Assembly (NCBI RefSeq): GCF_029223285.1
Contig: NZ_JARHUJ010000004.1
Location: 372,001-436,000 of the forward strand
Origin: Paraflavitalea sp. CAU 1676
Lineage (GTDB): Bacteria > Bacteroidota > Bacteroidia > Chitinophagales > Chitinophagaceae
Length of the DNA stretch: 64,000 nucleotides
Reading direction: 5' to 3'
This document shows positions 36,450-46,675 of the stretch, one piece after another (position 1 is the first letter of the stretch; each line of letters opens with the position of its first letter). The notes beneath the pieces are model-generated. The model worked only from the letters and a program-made list of their open reading frames with translations, ran no database searches and was not told where the DNA came from. A program made the position numbers and the translations under genes.

Positions 36450-39038
36450 ATGCAAGTTAACAGGCGTCATTTTCTGCGCAATGCATTCGTTACGGCGGCA
36501 TGTTTATTCCTGATCCCAGGGGTTGGGGCCCGGAAAAGGGACAGGCGCTTCGGAGCCGTTGGTTGTTCACCAGGACCCGAAGCGGATAATGACTCCCTGC
36601 GCGGAGTCACAGCTACAGTACACAGTGCACAGTCGGGCAGGTGGTCCGACGCAGCCACCTGGGGAGGCAAACAACCCGGCGCTACCGACACGCCACGCAT
36701 AGAAGCCGGACATATTATTATATATGATGTCGCCAGCACTACCGTGGCCGGCCTCAACATATCGGAAGGCGGGACCCTCATCTTTGAGGCATCTAAATCG
36801 GTTTTGTTGCAGAGTACCGGCAATGTAGTGGTGGAGGGAATGTTGAACATGGAGCCGGCGTCGGCCAATATATATCACACTCTCCGGTTTACCGGCATCG
36901 ATGAAACCCGCTTTGTGGGTGGTGGCATGAACGTGCAACCAAACGATGTCGGCATATGGGTGATGGGCACCGGTCAGGTGAACCTCGTGGGGACAGCAAA
37001 AACAGCCTGGACAAAGGCCACCGGTTCCATAGCGGCCGGCGCAACGGCCATCTCCCTGGAGAAAAATACAGCCTGGAAGCCGGGCGATCTGATCTGTATC
37101 ACCCCCACCGAATCCCCGGCGGTGGGAACTCCTTTTACCACCGGTTTCGATGAAAGGACCATCAAAAGCGTCAACGGTAATACCATCACCCTTGAAACAG
37201 GCACAGCAAGGCCCCATCCGATGGTCAATAACCAATGGACGGCCGAGGTGATCAACCTCAGCCGCAATGTAGCGATAGGCGGAACTGAAAAGGGCAGGGC
37301 TCACTTATTCATCCGTTCAGCCAAACCCCAAACCATAAAATACATTACCCTGCAGCATGTTGGCCCTCGCAGAGACCGCAAAGGCACGCCGGCAGAGGAA
37401 TTGGTGGCCGGACGCTATGGTATGCATTTCCATTTTTCAGGCGATGGTAGCCGCGGTTCCATGATCGAAGGCAATGTGATCATGGATGCCGGCAATCACA
37501 GCTACGTACCGCACGTATCTCACGGTATTACCTTCGTTGATAATATCGCTTACCGTATCCTGGAAACTGCTTTCTGGTGGGATCCCGGCGATCCTACACA
37601 CGATTGCATCTACGACCACAACATCGTGGCGAATTGCCAGTTCGTGCAGGGGGCGCTCAACATGAACGGGGAAGATGCCCCTAGCTTCTCATCCAGTGGC
37701 TTTGCCCTCAATACCGGCGATAGTAATATCTGTCGCAATAATGTCGTAGTAGGCGGCGGCCAGGGCGATTTTGCCGATGGAGGCGCTTTTAATTGGGAGG
37801 CCAATCTGAATGAAGGGATCTGGGAGTTCCATGATAACCTCGCCCACAACAATGATAATGGCCTGCGGGTGTGGCAAAACTCTACCCGCAACCACATCAT
37901 CCGCGATTTTACGGCTTATCACAATGGCGTCGGCATCTTCCATGGCGCTTATGCCAATAGCTATACCTATACAGGAGGCATCCTGTATGGAAGTCCTATG
38001 ATCATTAAGGCTGCATCTTCCAACTCCAACCGCGTGCGTGTGGAGAATATCACCATCGATGGGGCCGGTATCATCAACAATGGAGTAGAAGTGATCCATA
38101 GCCCGCTCAAAGGAACCGTGCCGGTGTTCCTGCGCAACGTGACGATCCGGAACTGTAAGCAGGCCGCACTCCTCGACTCGGCAGCTCCCGAAGTACATTC
38201 AACCGATCTGGTGCAGTGCACCATCGACGGAGCGATCCTGTTGCATCCGGAAGCGGCTGATGGTGAAACCATCCGTGTTCAACCGGCATCGGGCCAGCCT
38301 TACCAGATCACTAAAGCCGGGAAAACTAACATAGCGGCCTTTTCGGCTACCACCTGGGGCACCGGCCAGGGATTGAAGGCCGAATACTTTAATCAGAACG
38401 ATCTGTCGAAGCCGGCGCTTACACGCATCGACTCCAATGTGAGTTTCTCGGAATGGAGCGCAGGCGTGCATTTTAAGATTACAGGGAAAGCGTATTCGGT
38501 GCGCTGGACCGGTCAGATACAGGCCCAGTTCAGTGAAGAGCATGTATTCCATCTTGGCTCCGGCGGCGGTCATCGCCTTTGGGTCGATGACAGGCTGATA
38601 CTCGACGGATGGCAGGAGCACTATCCAGATGTGTACAGGTCATCGTCCATCGCGCTGAAAGCCGGACAACGATACAATATCAGGTTGGAGTTTTTCAATA
38701 CCGACGATAATACAGGCATGGGATTGTTTTGGAGTTGCCCGGGATTGCCCATTGAATATGTGCCCCAAACGCAATTGTATGCAGAGGCGGTAACGCCGCC
38801 CCCACAACCGCCAACAGTATCGGAGCCGGTAGTGGTAGCGCAGGTGATACGCAATTACATTGAAGTACATAGCCCTGATAATTCAAACTATCATTTATAC
38901 GATGCAATGGGGCGACTGTTGAAGCATGGAAGCCTCACACCGGGCACCAATTTCATCTACGTCACCGCCATTAGCAGTGGTTCATTATTCCTTAAACTGA
39001 GCCGCATCAGCAAAGCTTATAAGCTGATCAAGATATAA
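36450..39038 (+). CDS. Secreted G8/PA14 protein with Tat-like signal
   Basis: An 862-residue surface or extracellular protein. The N-terminus has a twin-arginine motif (NRRHFLRN) and a hydrophobic segment ending at GVGA. The G8 domain lies near residues 53-175, recognisable from SGRWSDAATWGGKQPG and NISEGGTLIFEA. A right-handed beta-helix spans about 200-620, with GDPTHDCIYDHNIVANC and WQNSTRNH. A PA14 carbohydrate-binding domain covers 642-779. The C-terminus (NSNYHLYDAMGRLLKHG) resembles a T9SS type-A sorting signal. It probably binds or cleaves an extracellular glycan. It is a paralogue of the next gene but lacks PKD repeats. Confidence 0.83.
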   Translation: MQVNRRHFLRNAFVTAACLFLIPGVGARKRDRRFGAVGCSPGPEADNDSLRGVTATVHSAQSGRWSDAATWGGKQPGATDTPRIEAGHIIIYDVASTTVAGLNISEGGTLIFEASKSVLLQSTGNVVVEGMLNMEPASANIYHTLRFTGIDETRFVGGGMNVQPNDVGIWVMGTGQVNLVGTAKTAWTKATGSIAAGATAISLEKNTAWKPGDLICITPTESPAVGTPFTTGFDERTIKSVNGNTITLETGTARPHPMVNNQWTAEVINLSRNVAIGGTEKGRAHLFIRSAKPQTIKYITLQHVGPRRDRKGTPAEELVAGRYGMHFHFSGDGSRGSMIEGNVIMDAGNHSYVPHVSHGITFVDNIAYRILETAFWWDPGDPTHDCIYDHNIVANCQFVQGALNMNGEDAPSFSSSGFALNTGDSNICRNNVVVGGGQGDFADGGAFNWEANLNEGIWEFHDNLAHNNDNGLRVWQNSTRNHIIRDFTAYHNGVGIFHGAYANSYTYTGGILYGSPMIIKAASSNSNRVRVENITIDGAGIINNGVEVIHSPLKGTVPVFLRNVTIRNCKQAALLDSAAPEVHSTDLVQCTIDGAILLHPEAADGETIRVQPASGQPYQITKAGKTNIAAFSATTWGTGQGLKAEYFNQNDLSKPALTRIDSNVSFSEWSAGVHFKITGKAYSVRWTGQIQAQFSEEHVFHLGSGGGHRLWVDDRLILDGWQEHYPDVYRSSSIALKAGQRYNIRLEFFNTDDNTGMGLFWSCPGLPIEYVPQTQLYAEAVTPPPQPPTVSEPVVVAQVIRNYIEVHSPDNSNYHLYDAMGRLLKHGSLTPGTNFIYVTAISSGSLFLKLSRISKAYKLIKI

Positions 39039-39379
39039 ACGTTCAACACTTCTTCCTATTGCTGCAACAATAACAAGAATGGCACGGGGCCCTGCGCTCC
39101 GTGCCATTCTTGTTTTAGCACCTGCCTCATAGCGGCCACGCACGTACATTTCAGCCCTCTCTATTGATTTAATTTTCTTTCAATTGTAACTGATTCTTAG
39201 TGTTTCAATTGAAGCAAACGCAGTGCTGTATTGACATTCGTCAAATCAGCCAGGCATTGCTTTGCATGTCAAACAAAGTCTTTTACAGATAGTGATTGTT
39301 GATTAATAAGGCATTTCAGGCATTATAGTTGTTTAAACATCGCGACTGATTTCTTAAGAGAAACCACAAAAATACCTTT
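39039..39379 (+). other. 341-base intergenic region between the two G8 genes
   Basis: It contains a strong terminator near its left end, then AT-rich sequence with two copies of TTTCAATTG at 39178 and 39203. No gene is seen. A separate promoter for the second G8 gene probably lies here, but no clear TAnnTTTG is visible. Confidence 0.6.
39072..39116 (+). terminator. Intrinsic terminator after the first G8 gene
   Basis: A perfect 16-bp stem, AACAAGAATGGCACGG paired with CCGTGCCATTCTTGTT, with an 11-base loop and ending in TTTT. It sits 33 bases after the stop codon. Confidence 0.9.
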
Positions 39380-42300
39380 ATGAAAAACACCAGAAGACGC
39401 TTTCTGCAAAGCGTATCTTTGACTGCTACCGGTATGGCCCTGCTGCCCTCTCCGGTTGGTGCCAATAAAAAAATAGCCCGACGAACTTCAGACATCTCCT
39501 GCGCTCCGCAACAAGAATTTTCCCTTACAGGAACTGTGAGTAGTGTTAAGACAGGCAAATGGTCCGACCCCACAACATGGGGTGGTAAAGTGCCAGCTGC
39601 CGGCGACACTCCATTGATCGCTGCCGGTCACACAGTAACATTCGACGTTGCACAGGCAACAGTTGCGGGTTTGAATGTAAACAGTGGCGGCGTCCTCGCA
39701 TTTGATGCCAATCAATCCACTACATTACTGACCACCGCCAACGTCGTTATCCAGGGGCGCCTTCAGATGCGCCCATCTTCGGTTAGTGTAATACAAGCTA
39801 TACGCTTTACAGCTATTGATGAAACTAGATTTGTAGGTGGCGGCATGGATGTGCTCGCTACCGACATCGGCATCTGGGTAATGGGAGCGGGCGTCCTCGA
39901 ATTGATCGGTACACCCAAAACATCCTGGACCAGGTCTACAGGGGCCATCGCTTCAGGTTCTACCACGGTTACCGTGGAAGGTGCCGGCGGCTGGCAGGTA
40001 GGCGATGAGATCAGCATCACGCCTACAGAAGCTCCTACAGTAGGGGCAGCCTTCTCTTCGGGCTTCGAAGAGCGTACCATCAAAGCTATATCGGGCAATA
40101 CAATTACACTTAGCAGTGGCGCTACCCGTCCGCACCCCATGGTGAATGGTATGTGGGCAGCCGAGGTTGTCAACCTTACCCGCAACGTGATCATCGAAGG
40201 CACTGCCAACGGTAAAGGTCATATCTTCATCCGCTCTACCCAGCCCCAGACACTCAAACACATTACGATTCGTAATTTCGGAGCCCGTAGAGATCGTGGC
40301 GGTTCATCGGCCAAGGAACTCGTAGCCGGCCGGTATAGCCTGCACTTCCATCACTGTATGGACGGGGCCCGCGGCTCACTCGTGGAAGGTTGTGTAGTAC
40401 GCGACGGCGGTAACCACAGCTATGTACCCCACGTATCCCATGGTATCAAATTCATCGACAACGTTGCATATAATGTACTGGAAACCGCCTTCTGGTGGGA
40501 TCCGGGCGATCCAACCCACGATGTGATCTACGATCATAATATCGTAGCACTCGCCCGCTGGGTATCGGGTTCACTGAACATGAACGCCGAAGATGCACCA
40601 ACCTTCTCATCATCGGGCTTTGGCCTCAATACCGGCGACGGCAACGTTTGTAAGAACAACGTAGTAGTGGCCGGCGGACAGGGCGACCATGCCGATGGCG
40701 GCGCTTACAACTGGGAAGCCGTGATCAATGAAGGAGTTTGGATATTCACCGGCAACATGGCTCACAACAGTGATTGCGGATTACGGGTTTGGCAAAACTC
40801 CACCCGTAACCACGTAGTAGAAGATTTTATCTGCTACCACAACCAATGGGGTATGTTCCATGGCGCCTACGCCAATAGCTATACGTATACCGGTGGATAC
40901 TTCTACGGCAACGGTATCGAAGTAAAAGCAGCATCCGTAAACACTAACCGCGTACGACTCGAGAATATCACTATCGATGGTGCTGGTATAGTAGATTACG
41001 GTGTTCAGGTAATCCATAGCCCCCTGCCCGGCGATAAGCCCGTATTCATGCGCAACCTGACCATCCGCAACTGTAAGGTAGCGGCTGTGTTCGATTCTGC
41101 AGCCCCCGAAGTACACTCTACAGATCTGGTACAATGTACCATCAGTGGCGCCCTCACGGTCGCGTCTGGTGCAGCAGATGGTGAAACCATCCGCGTGCAG
41201 CCTAAATCGGGACAATCTTACCAGATCACGAAAAGCGGTACATCGAATATTGCTCCATTTGCACCGTCCGTATGGGGAACAGGAAAGGGCTTGAAAGGTG
41301 AATACTTCAACAGTAACAACTTCACCAATCCTGCCATGACGCGTATCGACTCCAACGTGAGCTTTACCGAATGGAGCGCAGGCGTACACTATGCCATTAC
41401 CGGCAGCACTTACTCGGCTCGCTGGACAGGCAAGATCATGCCTCAATACTCAGAAGCATTCACCTTTTATCTCGGTTCGGGTGGCGGACATCGCCTCTGG
41501 ATCGATAACAAAATAATCATCGACAGTTGGGTTGAACATTACCCTGATCAGTTTAAGTCAGTACCTGTTACATTGGTAGCAGGCCAGTTGTACGATCTCA
41601 AACTCGAGTACTTCAACAATGATGGCGGCACCGGCATGGGATTGCTGTGGAGTAGCCCAAGTCTGCCCATTGAATATGTACCGCAAAGCCAGTTATTTGC
41701 TGAGGCAATTATTGTACAGCCCAATAAGGGGCCGGTAGCCAATGCAGGAGCCGATATCGTGCTCAACCTGCCTACGAGCAGTACGAATCTGAATGGCTCG
41801 GCATCCTACGATCCTGATGGAACCATATCGGCTTATCAGTGGACCAAACTTTCAGGTCCCGCGCAGTTCACCATTGCCAGCCCCAAAACAGCTACTTCAG
41901 CGTTGACGGGCCTGGCCGCCGGCACCTACGTGTTCCGCCTGCAGGTAACTGACAATAAAGGAGCCACCAATGAAGACGATGTTACGGTAACAGTCAATGC
42001 AGCCGCCAATACGGCGCCTGTGGCGAATGCAGGAACAGATATCGTGCTCATGCTTCCTACCAACAGCACTACGTTGAATGGTACGGCATCGAAAGACACA
42101 GACGGCAGCATAGCTACTTATCTGTGGACAAAAGTGAGCGGTCCCACACAGTTTACCATCACCAACCCTTCATCGGCAACTACGGCATTGACCAGCCTGG
42201 CTGCGGGTTCATATGTGTTCCGCCTCAAGGTAACCGACGATAAAGGTGCCTCTCATGAGGATGATGTAACCGTAACGGTAAACGCAGCCGGCAACCAATC

Positions 42301-43690
42301 GCCGGTAGCCAACGCGGGAACCGATATCGTGATCACCCTGCCCACCAGCAGCACCACGCTGAATGGTTCGGCTTCCAAAGATCCTGATGGTAACCTGGTA
42401 GCTTACGCATGGACCAAAATATCGGGCCCCACACAGTTCACCATTGCTAGCCCTGCTGCTGTAACCACAGCCCTCAATAACCTGGTAGCCGGTGTGTATG
42501 TGTTCCGCCTCAAAGTAACCGACGACAAAGGAGGTATCCACGAGGATGATGTAACCGTAACGGTAAATGCTGCCGGCAACCAAACGCCGTTGGCCAACGC
42601 AGGCGCCGATATCGTGATCACCCTGCCCACCAGCAGCACCACGTTGAATGGTACGCTATCCAAAGATCCCGACGGTAGCCTGGTAACATACGCCTGGAGC
42701 AAAATATCGGGCCCCACACAGTTTACCATTGCCAGTCCTGCTGCGGTAACCACGGCACTCACCAACCTGGTAGCCGGTGTATATGTGTTCCGTCTTAAGG
42801 TAACCGACAATAAGGGTGCTACACACGAAGATGATGTAACTGTAACGGTAAATGCAGCCGGTAACCAATCGCCGGTGGCCAACGCAGGACCCGATGTAGT
42901 GATCATGCTGCCAGCCAACAGCACTACGCTCAATGGTTCGGCTTCTAAAGATCCCGATGGCTCCATCACGGCCTACGCCTGGACCAAAATATCAGGTCCT
43001 TCACAGTTTACCATTGCCAGCCCGTCTGCCGCAACAACAGCGCTCAATAACCTGGTAGCAGGTACCTATGTGTTCCGCCTTAAAGTAACCGACAACAAGG
43101 GCGCTACACACGAAGATGATGTGACTGTAACGGTAAACGCGGCCGGTAACCAGCCTCCTGTAGCCAATGCAGGATCTGATATTGTGATCAGCCTGCCCGT
43201 GAACGTAACGGTACTGAACGGATCGGCATCTAAAGATCCCGACGGCAGCATCGTATCCTATACCTGGACCAAGGTAAGCGGCCCATCAGCCTTCGCGATC
43301 AACAATCCGAACGCAGTATCACCAGTTATCTCCAGCCTGGCGGTAGGGGTCTATGTACTCCGCCTGCAGGTGAAAGACAACGCAGGAGCCACTGCCGAAG
43401 ATGATGTAACGGTAACGGTGAAGGCGCAGCCTACCGAAGGAGGCACCAGCCTCGTGGTCAAGGTAGCACCCAATCCATCTACCACCACCTTTACTATACA
43501 GATCACTACCAATGTCAATTATCCGATCACCGTTGGCTTCTACAACGCTTCCGGCGTATTGGTCGACAAAGTGGTAAGGACTGGACTCAGCACTACCATC
43601 AGTATCGGTACCAGCTGGCCAAAGGGTACTTATTATGTAGTGGTTGAACAGGGAAGTGTGAGAAGGTTGGTAACACTGCTGAAAATGTAA
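39380..43690 (+). CDS. Secreted G8/PA14/PKD protein with Tat-like signal and T9SS tail
   Basis: A 1436-residue protein. It starts with a twin-arginine motif (NTRRRFLQS) and a hydrophobic segment ending at PVGA. The G8 domain (residues 48-180), beta-helix region and PA14 domain (636-776) align with the preceding protein, often identically, for example GLRVWQNSTRNH and HGAYANSYTYTGG. Residues 782-1351 are six PKD domains of exactly 95 residues each. The C-terminal 80 residues (VVKVAPNPSTTTFTIQI to KGTYYVVVE) are a T9SS type-A sorting domain. The organisation suggests a long stalk carrying a carbohydrate-binding or hydrolytic head. Confidence 0.88.
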   Translation: MKNTRRRFLQSVSLTATGMALLPSPVGANKKIARRTSDISCAPQQEFSLTGTVSSVKTGKWSDPTTWGGKVPAAGDTPLIAAGHTVTFDVAQATVAGLNVNSGGVLAFDANQSTTLLTTANVVIQGRLQMRPSSVSVIQAIRFTAIDETRFVGGGMDVLATDIGIWVMGAGVLELIGTPKTSWTRSTGAIASGSTTVTVEGAGGWQVGDEISITPTEAPTVGAAFSSGFEERTIKAISGNTITLSSGATRPHPMVNGMWAAEVVNLTRNVIIEGTANGKGHIFIRSTQPQTLKHITIRNFGARRDRGGSSAKELVAGRYSLHFHHCMDGARGSLVEGCVVRDGGNHSYVPHVSHGIKFIDNVAYNVLETAFWWDPGDPTHDVIYDHNIVALARWVSGSLNMNAEDAPTFSSSGFGLNTGDGNVCKNNVVVAGGQGDHADGGAYNWEAVINEGVWIFTGNMAHNSDCGLRVWQNSTRNHVVEDFICYHNQWGMFHGAYANSYTYTGGYFYGNGIEVKAASVNTNRVRLENITIDGAGIVDYGVQVIHSPLPGDKPVFMRNLTIRNCKVAAVFDSAAPEVHSTDLVQCTISGALTVASGAADGETIRVQPKSGQSYQITKSGTSNIAPFAPSVWGTGKGLKGEYFNSNNFTNPAMTRIDSNVSFTEWSAGVHYAITGSTYSARWTGKIMPQYSEAFTFYLGSGGGHRLWIDNKIIIDSWVEHYPDQFKSVPVTLVAGQLYDLKLEYFNNDGGTGMGLLWSSPSLPIEYVPQSQLFAEAIIVQPNKGPVANAGADIVLNLPTSSTNLNGSASYDPDGTISAYQWTKLSGPAQFTIASPKTATSALTGLAAGTYVFRLQVTDNKGATNEDDVTVTVNAAANTAPVANAGTDIVLMLPTNSTTLNGTASKDTDGSIATYLWTKVSGPTQFTITNPSSATTALTSLAAGSYVFRLKVTDDKGASHEDDVTVTVNAAGNQSPVANAGTDIVITLPTSSTTLNGSASKDPDGNLVAYAWTKISGPTQFTIASPAAVTTALNNLVAGVYVFRLKVTDDKGGIHEDDVTVTVNAAGNQTPLANAGADIVITLPTSSTTLNGTLSKDPDGSLVTYAWSKISGPTQFTIASPAAVTTALTNLVAGVYVFRLKVTDNKGATHEDDVTVTVNAAGNQSPVANAGPDVVIMLPANSTTLNGSASKDPDGSITAYAWTKISGPSQFTIASPSAATTALNNLVAGTYVFRLKVTDNKGATHEDDVTVTVNAAGNQPPVANAGSDIVISLPVNVTVLNGSASKDPDGSIVSYTWTKVSGPSAFAINNPNAVSPVISSLAVGVYVLRLQVKDNAGATAEDDVTVTVKAQPTEGGTSLVVKVAPNPSTTTFTIQITTNVNYPITVGFYNASGVLVDKVVRTGLSTTISIGTSWPKGTYYVVVEQGSVRRLVTLLKM
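41723..43432 (+). repeat. Six PKD-domain repeats of exactly 285 bp
   Basis: Repeat units start at 41723, 42008, 42293, 42578, 42863 and 43148, with no length variation. Each encodes N-x-x-P-[VL]-ANAG to DDVTVTV. Units 3 to 5 are nearly identical at the DNA level and units 1 and 6 are more diverged, a pattern typical of internal duplication with homogenisation of the middle units. Confidence 0.95.
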
Positions 43691-43729
43691 GGCAGTCTAA
43701 ATATTCGTTCGATCTTCCTGCTATAGTTT

Positions 43730-43757
43730 AAAGCTCCGCAAATGCGGAGCTTTTTTT
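43730..43757 (+). terminator. Intrinsic terminator after the second G8 gene
   Basis: A perfect 10-bp stem, AAAGCTCCGC paired with GCGGAGCTTT, with an AAAT loop and a run of T to 43757. Confidence 0.93.
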
Positions 43758-43862
43758 GTGCGCACAATAACGGCAACAGGAACTACCATCGTCATTAAGT
43801 AGCTGCTCTCTTTTCCTACCCTTGCCATAGCACTTTTTAATTACCAATAAATCAACCTAACG

Positions 43863-45467
43863 ATGCACAAGCCACTGCTAAAGAGAAGGCACAGCCTTAT
43901 CCTGTTAAGATTCAGTATCATAGCGGCCGTACTGGCCGGTTGCAACAAACCGCAACTCAAAGAAGAGGAAGCGCCCGCAGCCTCCGATCAGGAAACGCAA
44001 ACGCTCGCTACGATCGCCAACCCCCTGGCCGATCAATCTTTCTCAGCGCTGAATAACGCGTTCCTGTATACATCCGGTAACACACAGTATTATAAAGAAG
44101 CGCTTAATAACGCGCAGGACGATTATTTCTGGCGGCAGGCGCTCGAAATACAAATGGTGGAAGATGTATACCTACGCACCAAGAATCCTGCCCATAGAAC
44201 GTTAATCACGAACCTGTTGAATACATTTTTGCAAAATGAACAAGGCTCCGGCGGCTTGTACGACTGGAACTGGAACGAGTACAACGACGACCTGCTCTGG
44301 GCAGGTATAGCCTTTGCCCGCGGGTATCACATAACAGGCAATACAACATTTTTAAACCAGGCAAAATATGCCTTCAATCGGGTGTATGACCGTGGTTGGG
44401 ACAATGCCCTCGGCGGTGGCATCTGGTGGGATATTCGGAAGAACGAAAAGTCTGGCCTCAGTAATAACCCTGCGGTTGTGCTGGCGCTTTATATATATGA
44501 AGCGAGCGGCGAAACGGTATACATGACGAAAGCGACTGCGATATACGATTGGATATGGGCCACCCTCTACAATCAAAGCACGGGAGCTGTGTATGAACAT
44601 ATCAAGGCAAATGGCACCAAGGCCATGGATGCCAATGCTTATAATGTAGGAGCATTTGTCAGCGCCGCTACTGCCCTGCATCGCCTCACCGGCCGTTCAT
44701 CGGTCTATGATGATGCAAAACGGTCGGTCGATTACATCGTGCTTACCCAAACCAACAACGGCATCATGACCAACGGACAACGCGATGGAACCTGGCAGTC
44801 GGAATTCGCAAGGGGTATCGGCGAATTTGTAAGAGATAACAATATGTGGGGCACCTACTGGGACTGGATGCGGAGGAATGCTAATGCAGCCTGGAGCAGG
44901 CGCCGTACCGACCTCAATATATCCTGGAACAATTGGACAAACAATATGCCGGTCGACAATGTAGCCCGCAGCCTCGAATGTATTGGCACTGTGGTGATGC
45001 TCAATGTAACGCCTGTAGCGCTGCCAGGTTTTTCCAGCGGTGCAACTTTCCGTATAACACCAAAGATCAATGAAGCCAGCGCCCTCGATGTGGTCGCTGC
45101 AGGAACAGCCAATCTTACCAAAACGGATATCTGGGGGTATTACAACGCTGCACACCAAAGATGGACGCTTACATCACAAGGCCGCGGTTATTACCGTATT
45201 ACGCCAACACATGCCACAGGCATGGCGCTTGATGTAAATGGCGCCAGTACGGCCAACAACGCAGATGCCCAGATCTATACCTGGAACAATGGAGGCACCT
45301 CGCAATTGTGGAAGCTGGTGTATGATTACGATGGATACTATAAGCTGAAACCCAAGTGCGCGCCCTTGAATAGTCTCAATGTTGCGGGAAATAATCCTGC
45401 TAATGGCACCCGTTGCTTAATGTGGAAGGAAAGCAATGGCGACAATGAACGATGGTTGTTGCAATAA
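43863..45467 (+). CDS. GH76 glycoside hydrolase lipoprotein with ricin-type lectin domain
   Basis: A 534-residue lipoprotein; the signal ends at C27 (VLAGC). The (alpha/alpha)6 barrel of family GH76 (alpha-1,6-mannanases) spans about residues 60-385. The adjacent catalytic Asp pair is D142/D143 in EYNDDLLW, and GGGIWWD, NVGAFVSAATAL and GIGEFV follow the family order. Residues 390-534 form a ricin B-type beta-trefoil with repeated ALDV, QLWK and QRW segments. It probably degrades or trims alpha-mannan-like glycan at the cell surface. The stop codon touches that of the convergent acetate kinase gene. Confidence 0.88.
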   Translation: MHKPLLKRRHSLILLRFSIIAAVLAGCNKPQLKEEEAPAASDQETQTLATIANPLADQSFSALNNAFLYTSGNTQYYKEALNNAQDDYFWRQALEIQMVEDVYLRTKNPAHRTLITNLLNTFLQNEQGSGGLYDWNWNEYNDDLLWAGIAFARGYHITGNTTFLNQAKYAFNRVYDRGWDNALGGGIWWDIRKNEKSGLSNNPAVVLALYIYEASGETVYMTKATAIYDWIWATLYNQSTGAVYEHIKANGTKAMDANAYNVGAFVSAATALHRLTGRSSVYDDAKRSVDYIVLTQTNNGIMTNGQRDGTWQSEFARGIGEFVRDNNMWGTYWDWMRRNANAAWSRRRTDLNISWNNWTNNMPVDNVARSLECIGTVVMLNVTPVALPGFSSGATFRITPKINEASALDVVAAGTANLTKTDIWGYYNAAHQRWTLTSQGRGYYRITPTHATGMALDVNGASTANNADAQIYTWNNGGTSQLWKLVYDYDGYYKLKPKCAPLNSLNVAGNNPANGTRCLMWKESNGDNERWLLQ

Positions 45468-46658
45468 TTAAAGCGTCATACACTGCCGGGCGATCTCCAG
45501 TTCTTCATTCGTGGGTATCACCAGGATCTTCACGGGCCTGCTGCCGCTATGAATGGCACGCAGGCCCGTGTTGGGCAGTGCATTCAGTACAGGATCGATC
45601 TCGATACCGAGGGCTGTGAGACCGCTGCAAACCAGCGACCGCATATTGTTGTCATGTTCTCCCACACCGGCCGTGAAGATCAGCGCATCCACTCCATTAA
45701 GAGCCGCCACATAGGCGCCAATGTATTTTTTAATGCGATAAGCATACAAGTTGCGTGCTAGTTGCGCATCCGCATGGCCGGATTCGGCAGCCTTTTCCAC
45801 ATCCCGCATATCGCTATGGCCCGATAGGCCCAGCAGTCCTGATTGTTTATTCAGCAGGTTGTCGACATACTCCACGCTGAAGCCATGGTGCATCATGAGG
45901 TGTAGGATCGTTGCCGGATCGATATCTCCGCTGCGTGTACCCATTACCAGTCCGCTCACCGGACTAAACCCCATGCTGGTATCTACGGGCCGGTTCCCGT
46001 CAACCGCTGCCGCACTGCAGCCATTGCCAAGGTGTAAGCTGATCAGTTTAGCCTCCGGTTGCTGCAAATGTTTTACGGCCTCTTCAGTTACATATTTGTG
46101 GCTGATACCATGAAACCCGTACACCCTTATTTTGTCCTGTTTAAAGTACGAGTGGGGAATGGCATAATGAGCGGCCTCAGGGGGCATCGTATGATAAAAG
46201 GCAGTATCAAATACAGCTACTTGCTTCGCGTCAGGAAAGAAAGCACTGGCCACTTCAATACAGCGGTAACTGGCCGGGTTGTGTAAGGGGGCAAAAGGAA
46301 ACAACAGTTTGATCTGTTCTTTAACGGCGGGGGTGATGTGAACAGGTGCATCGAAGTGATCGCCGCCATGCACCACGCGGTGGCCTACCATTTCTATTTC
46401 GGCGGGATTGGCGATCATACCGTGAGCGGCATTGTTGACCAGCAAAATGATCTCGCGCATCGCGGAAGCATGGTCGCCCATAGCCACAGGGTGTTCGATC
46501 TTTTTTTCCTGCTCATCATTAAAGATGTTGCAGTGGACAAAAGAACCATCCTCGCCGATCCTTTCGGCATTGCCGGCACACAATAGTTGTTCTGCTGGCA
46601 TAAGGTAAAGCCGGAATTTAAGCGAACTGCTGCCGGCATTGACGACCAAAACTTTCAT
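45468..46658 (-). CDS. ackA: Acetate kinase
   Basis: A 396-residue acetate kinase that makes ATP and acetate from acetyl phosphate. The start MKVLVVNAGSSSLKFRLY contains the first phosphate-binding motif; the frame continues 12 codons upstream but that part is not family-like. Later signatures are GHRVVHGGDHF, FDTAFYHTMP, GFHGISHKYV, LHLGNGCSA, DTSMGFSPVSGLVMGTRSGD and FTAGVGEHD. It lies 17 bases after the phosphoketolase gene on the same strand, so both form an operon that turns pentose phosphates into acetate with ATP gain. Confidence 0.96.
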   Translation of the reverse strand: MKVLVVNAGSSSLKFRLYLMPAEQLLCAGNAERIGEDGSFVHCNIFNDEQEKKIEHPVAMGDHASAMREIILLVNNAAHGMIANPAEIEMVGHRVVHGGDHFDAPVHITPAVKEQIKLLFPFAPLHNPASYRCIEVASAFFPDAKQVAVFDTAFYHTMPPEAAHYAIPHSYFKQDKIRVYGFHGISHKYVTEEAVKHLQQPEAKLISLHLGNGCSAAAVDGNRPVDTSMGFSPVSGLVMGTRSGDIDPATILHLMMHHGFSVEYVDNLLNKQSGLLGLSGHSDMRDVEKAAESGHADAQLARNLYAYRIKKYIGAYVAALNGVDALIFTAGVGEHDNNMRSLVCSGLTALGIEIDPVLNALPNTGLRAIHSGSRPVKILVIPTNEELEIARQCMTL

Positions 46659-46675
46659 GGCGTTGGTATTCCAGG

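Noticed and set aside
41723-43432. Regular repeats that might be taken for a CRISPR or satellite array
   Set aside because: The 285-bp units stay in frame and encode PKD domains inside a secreted protein.
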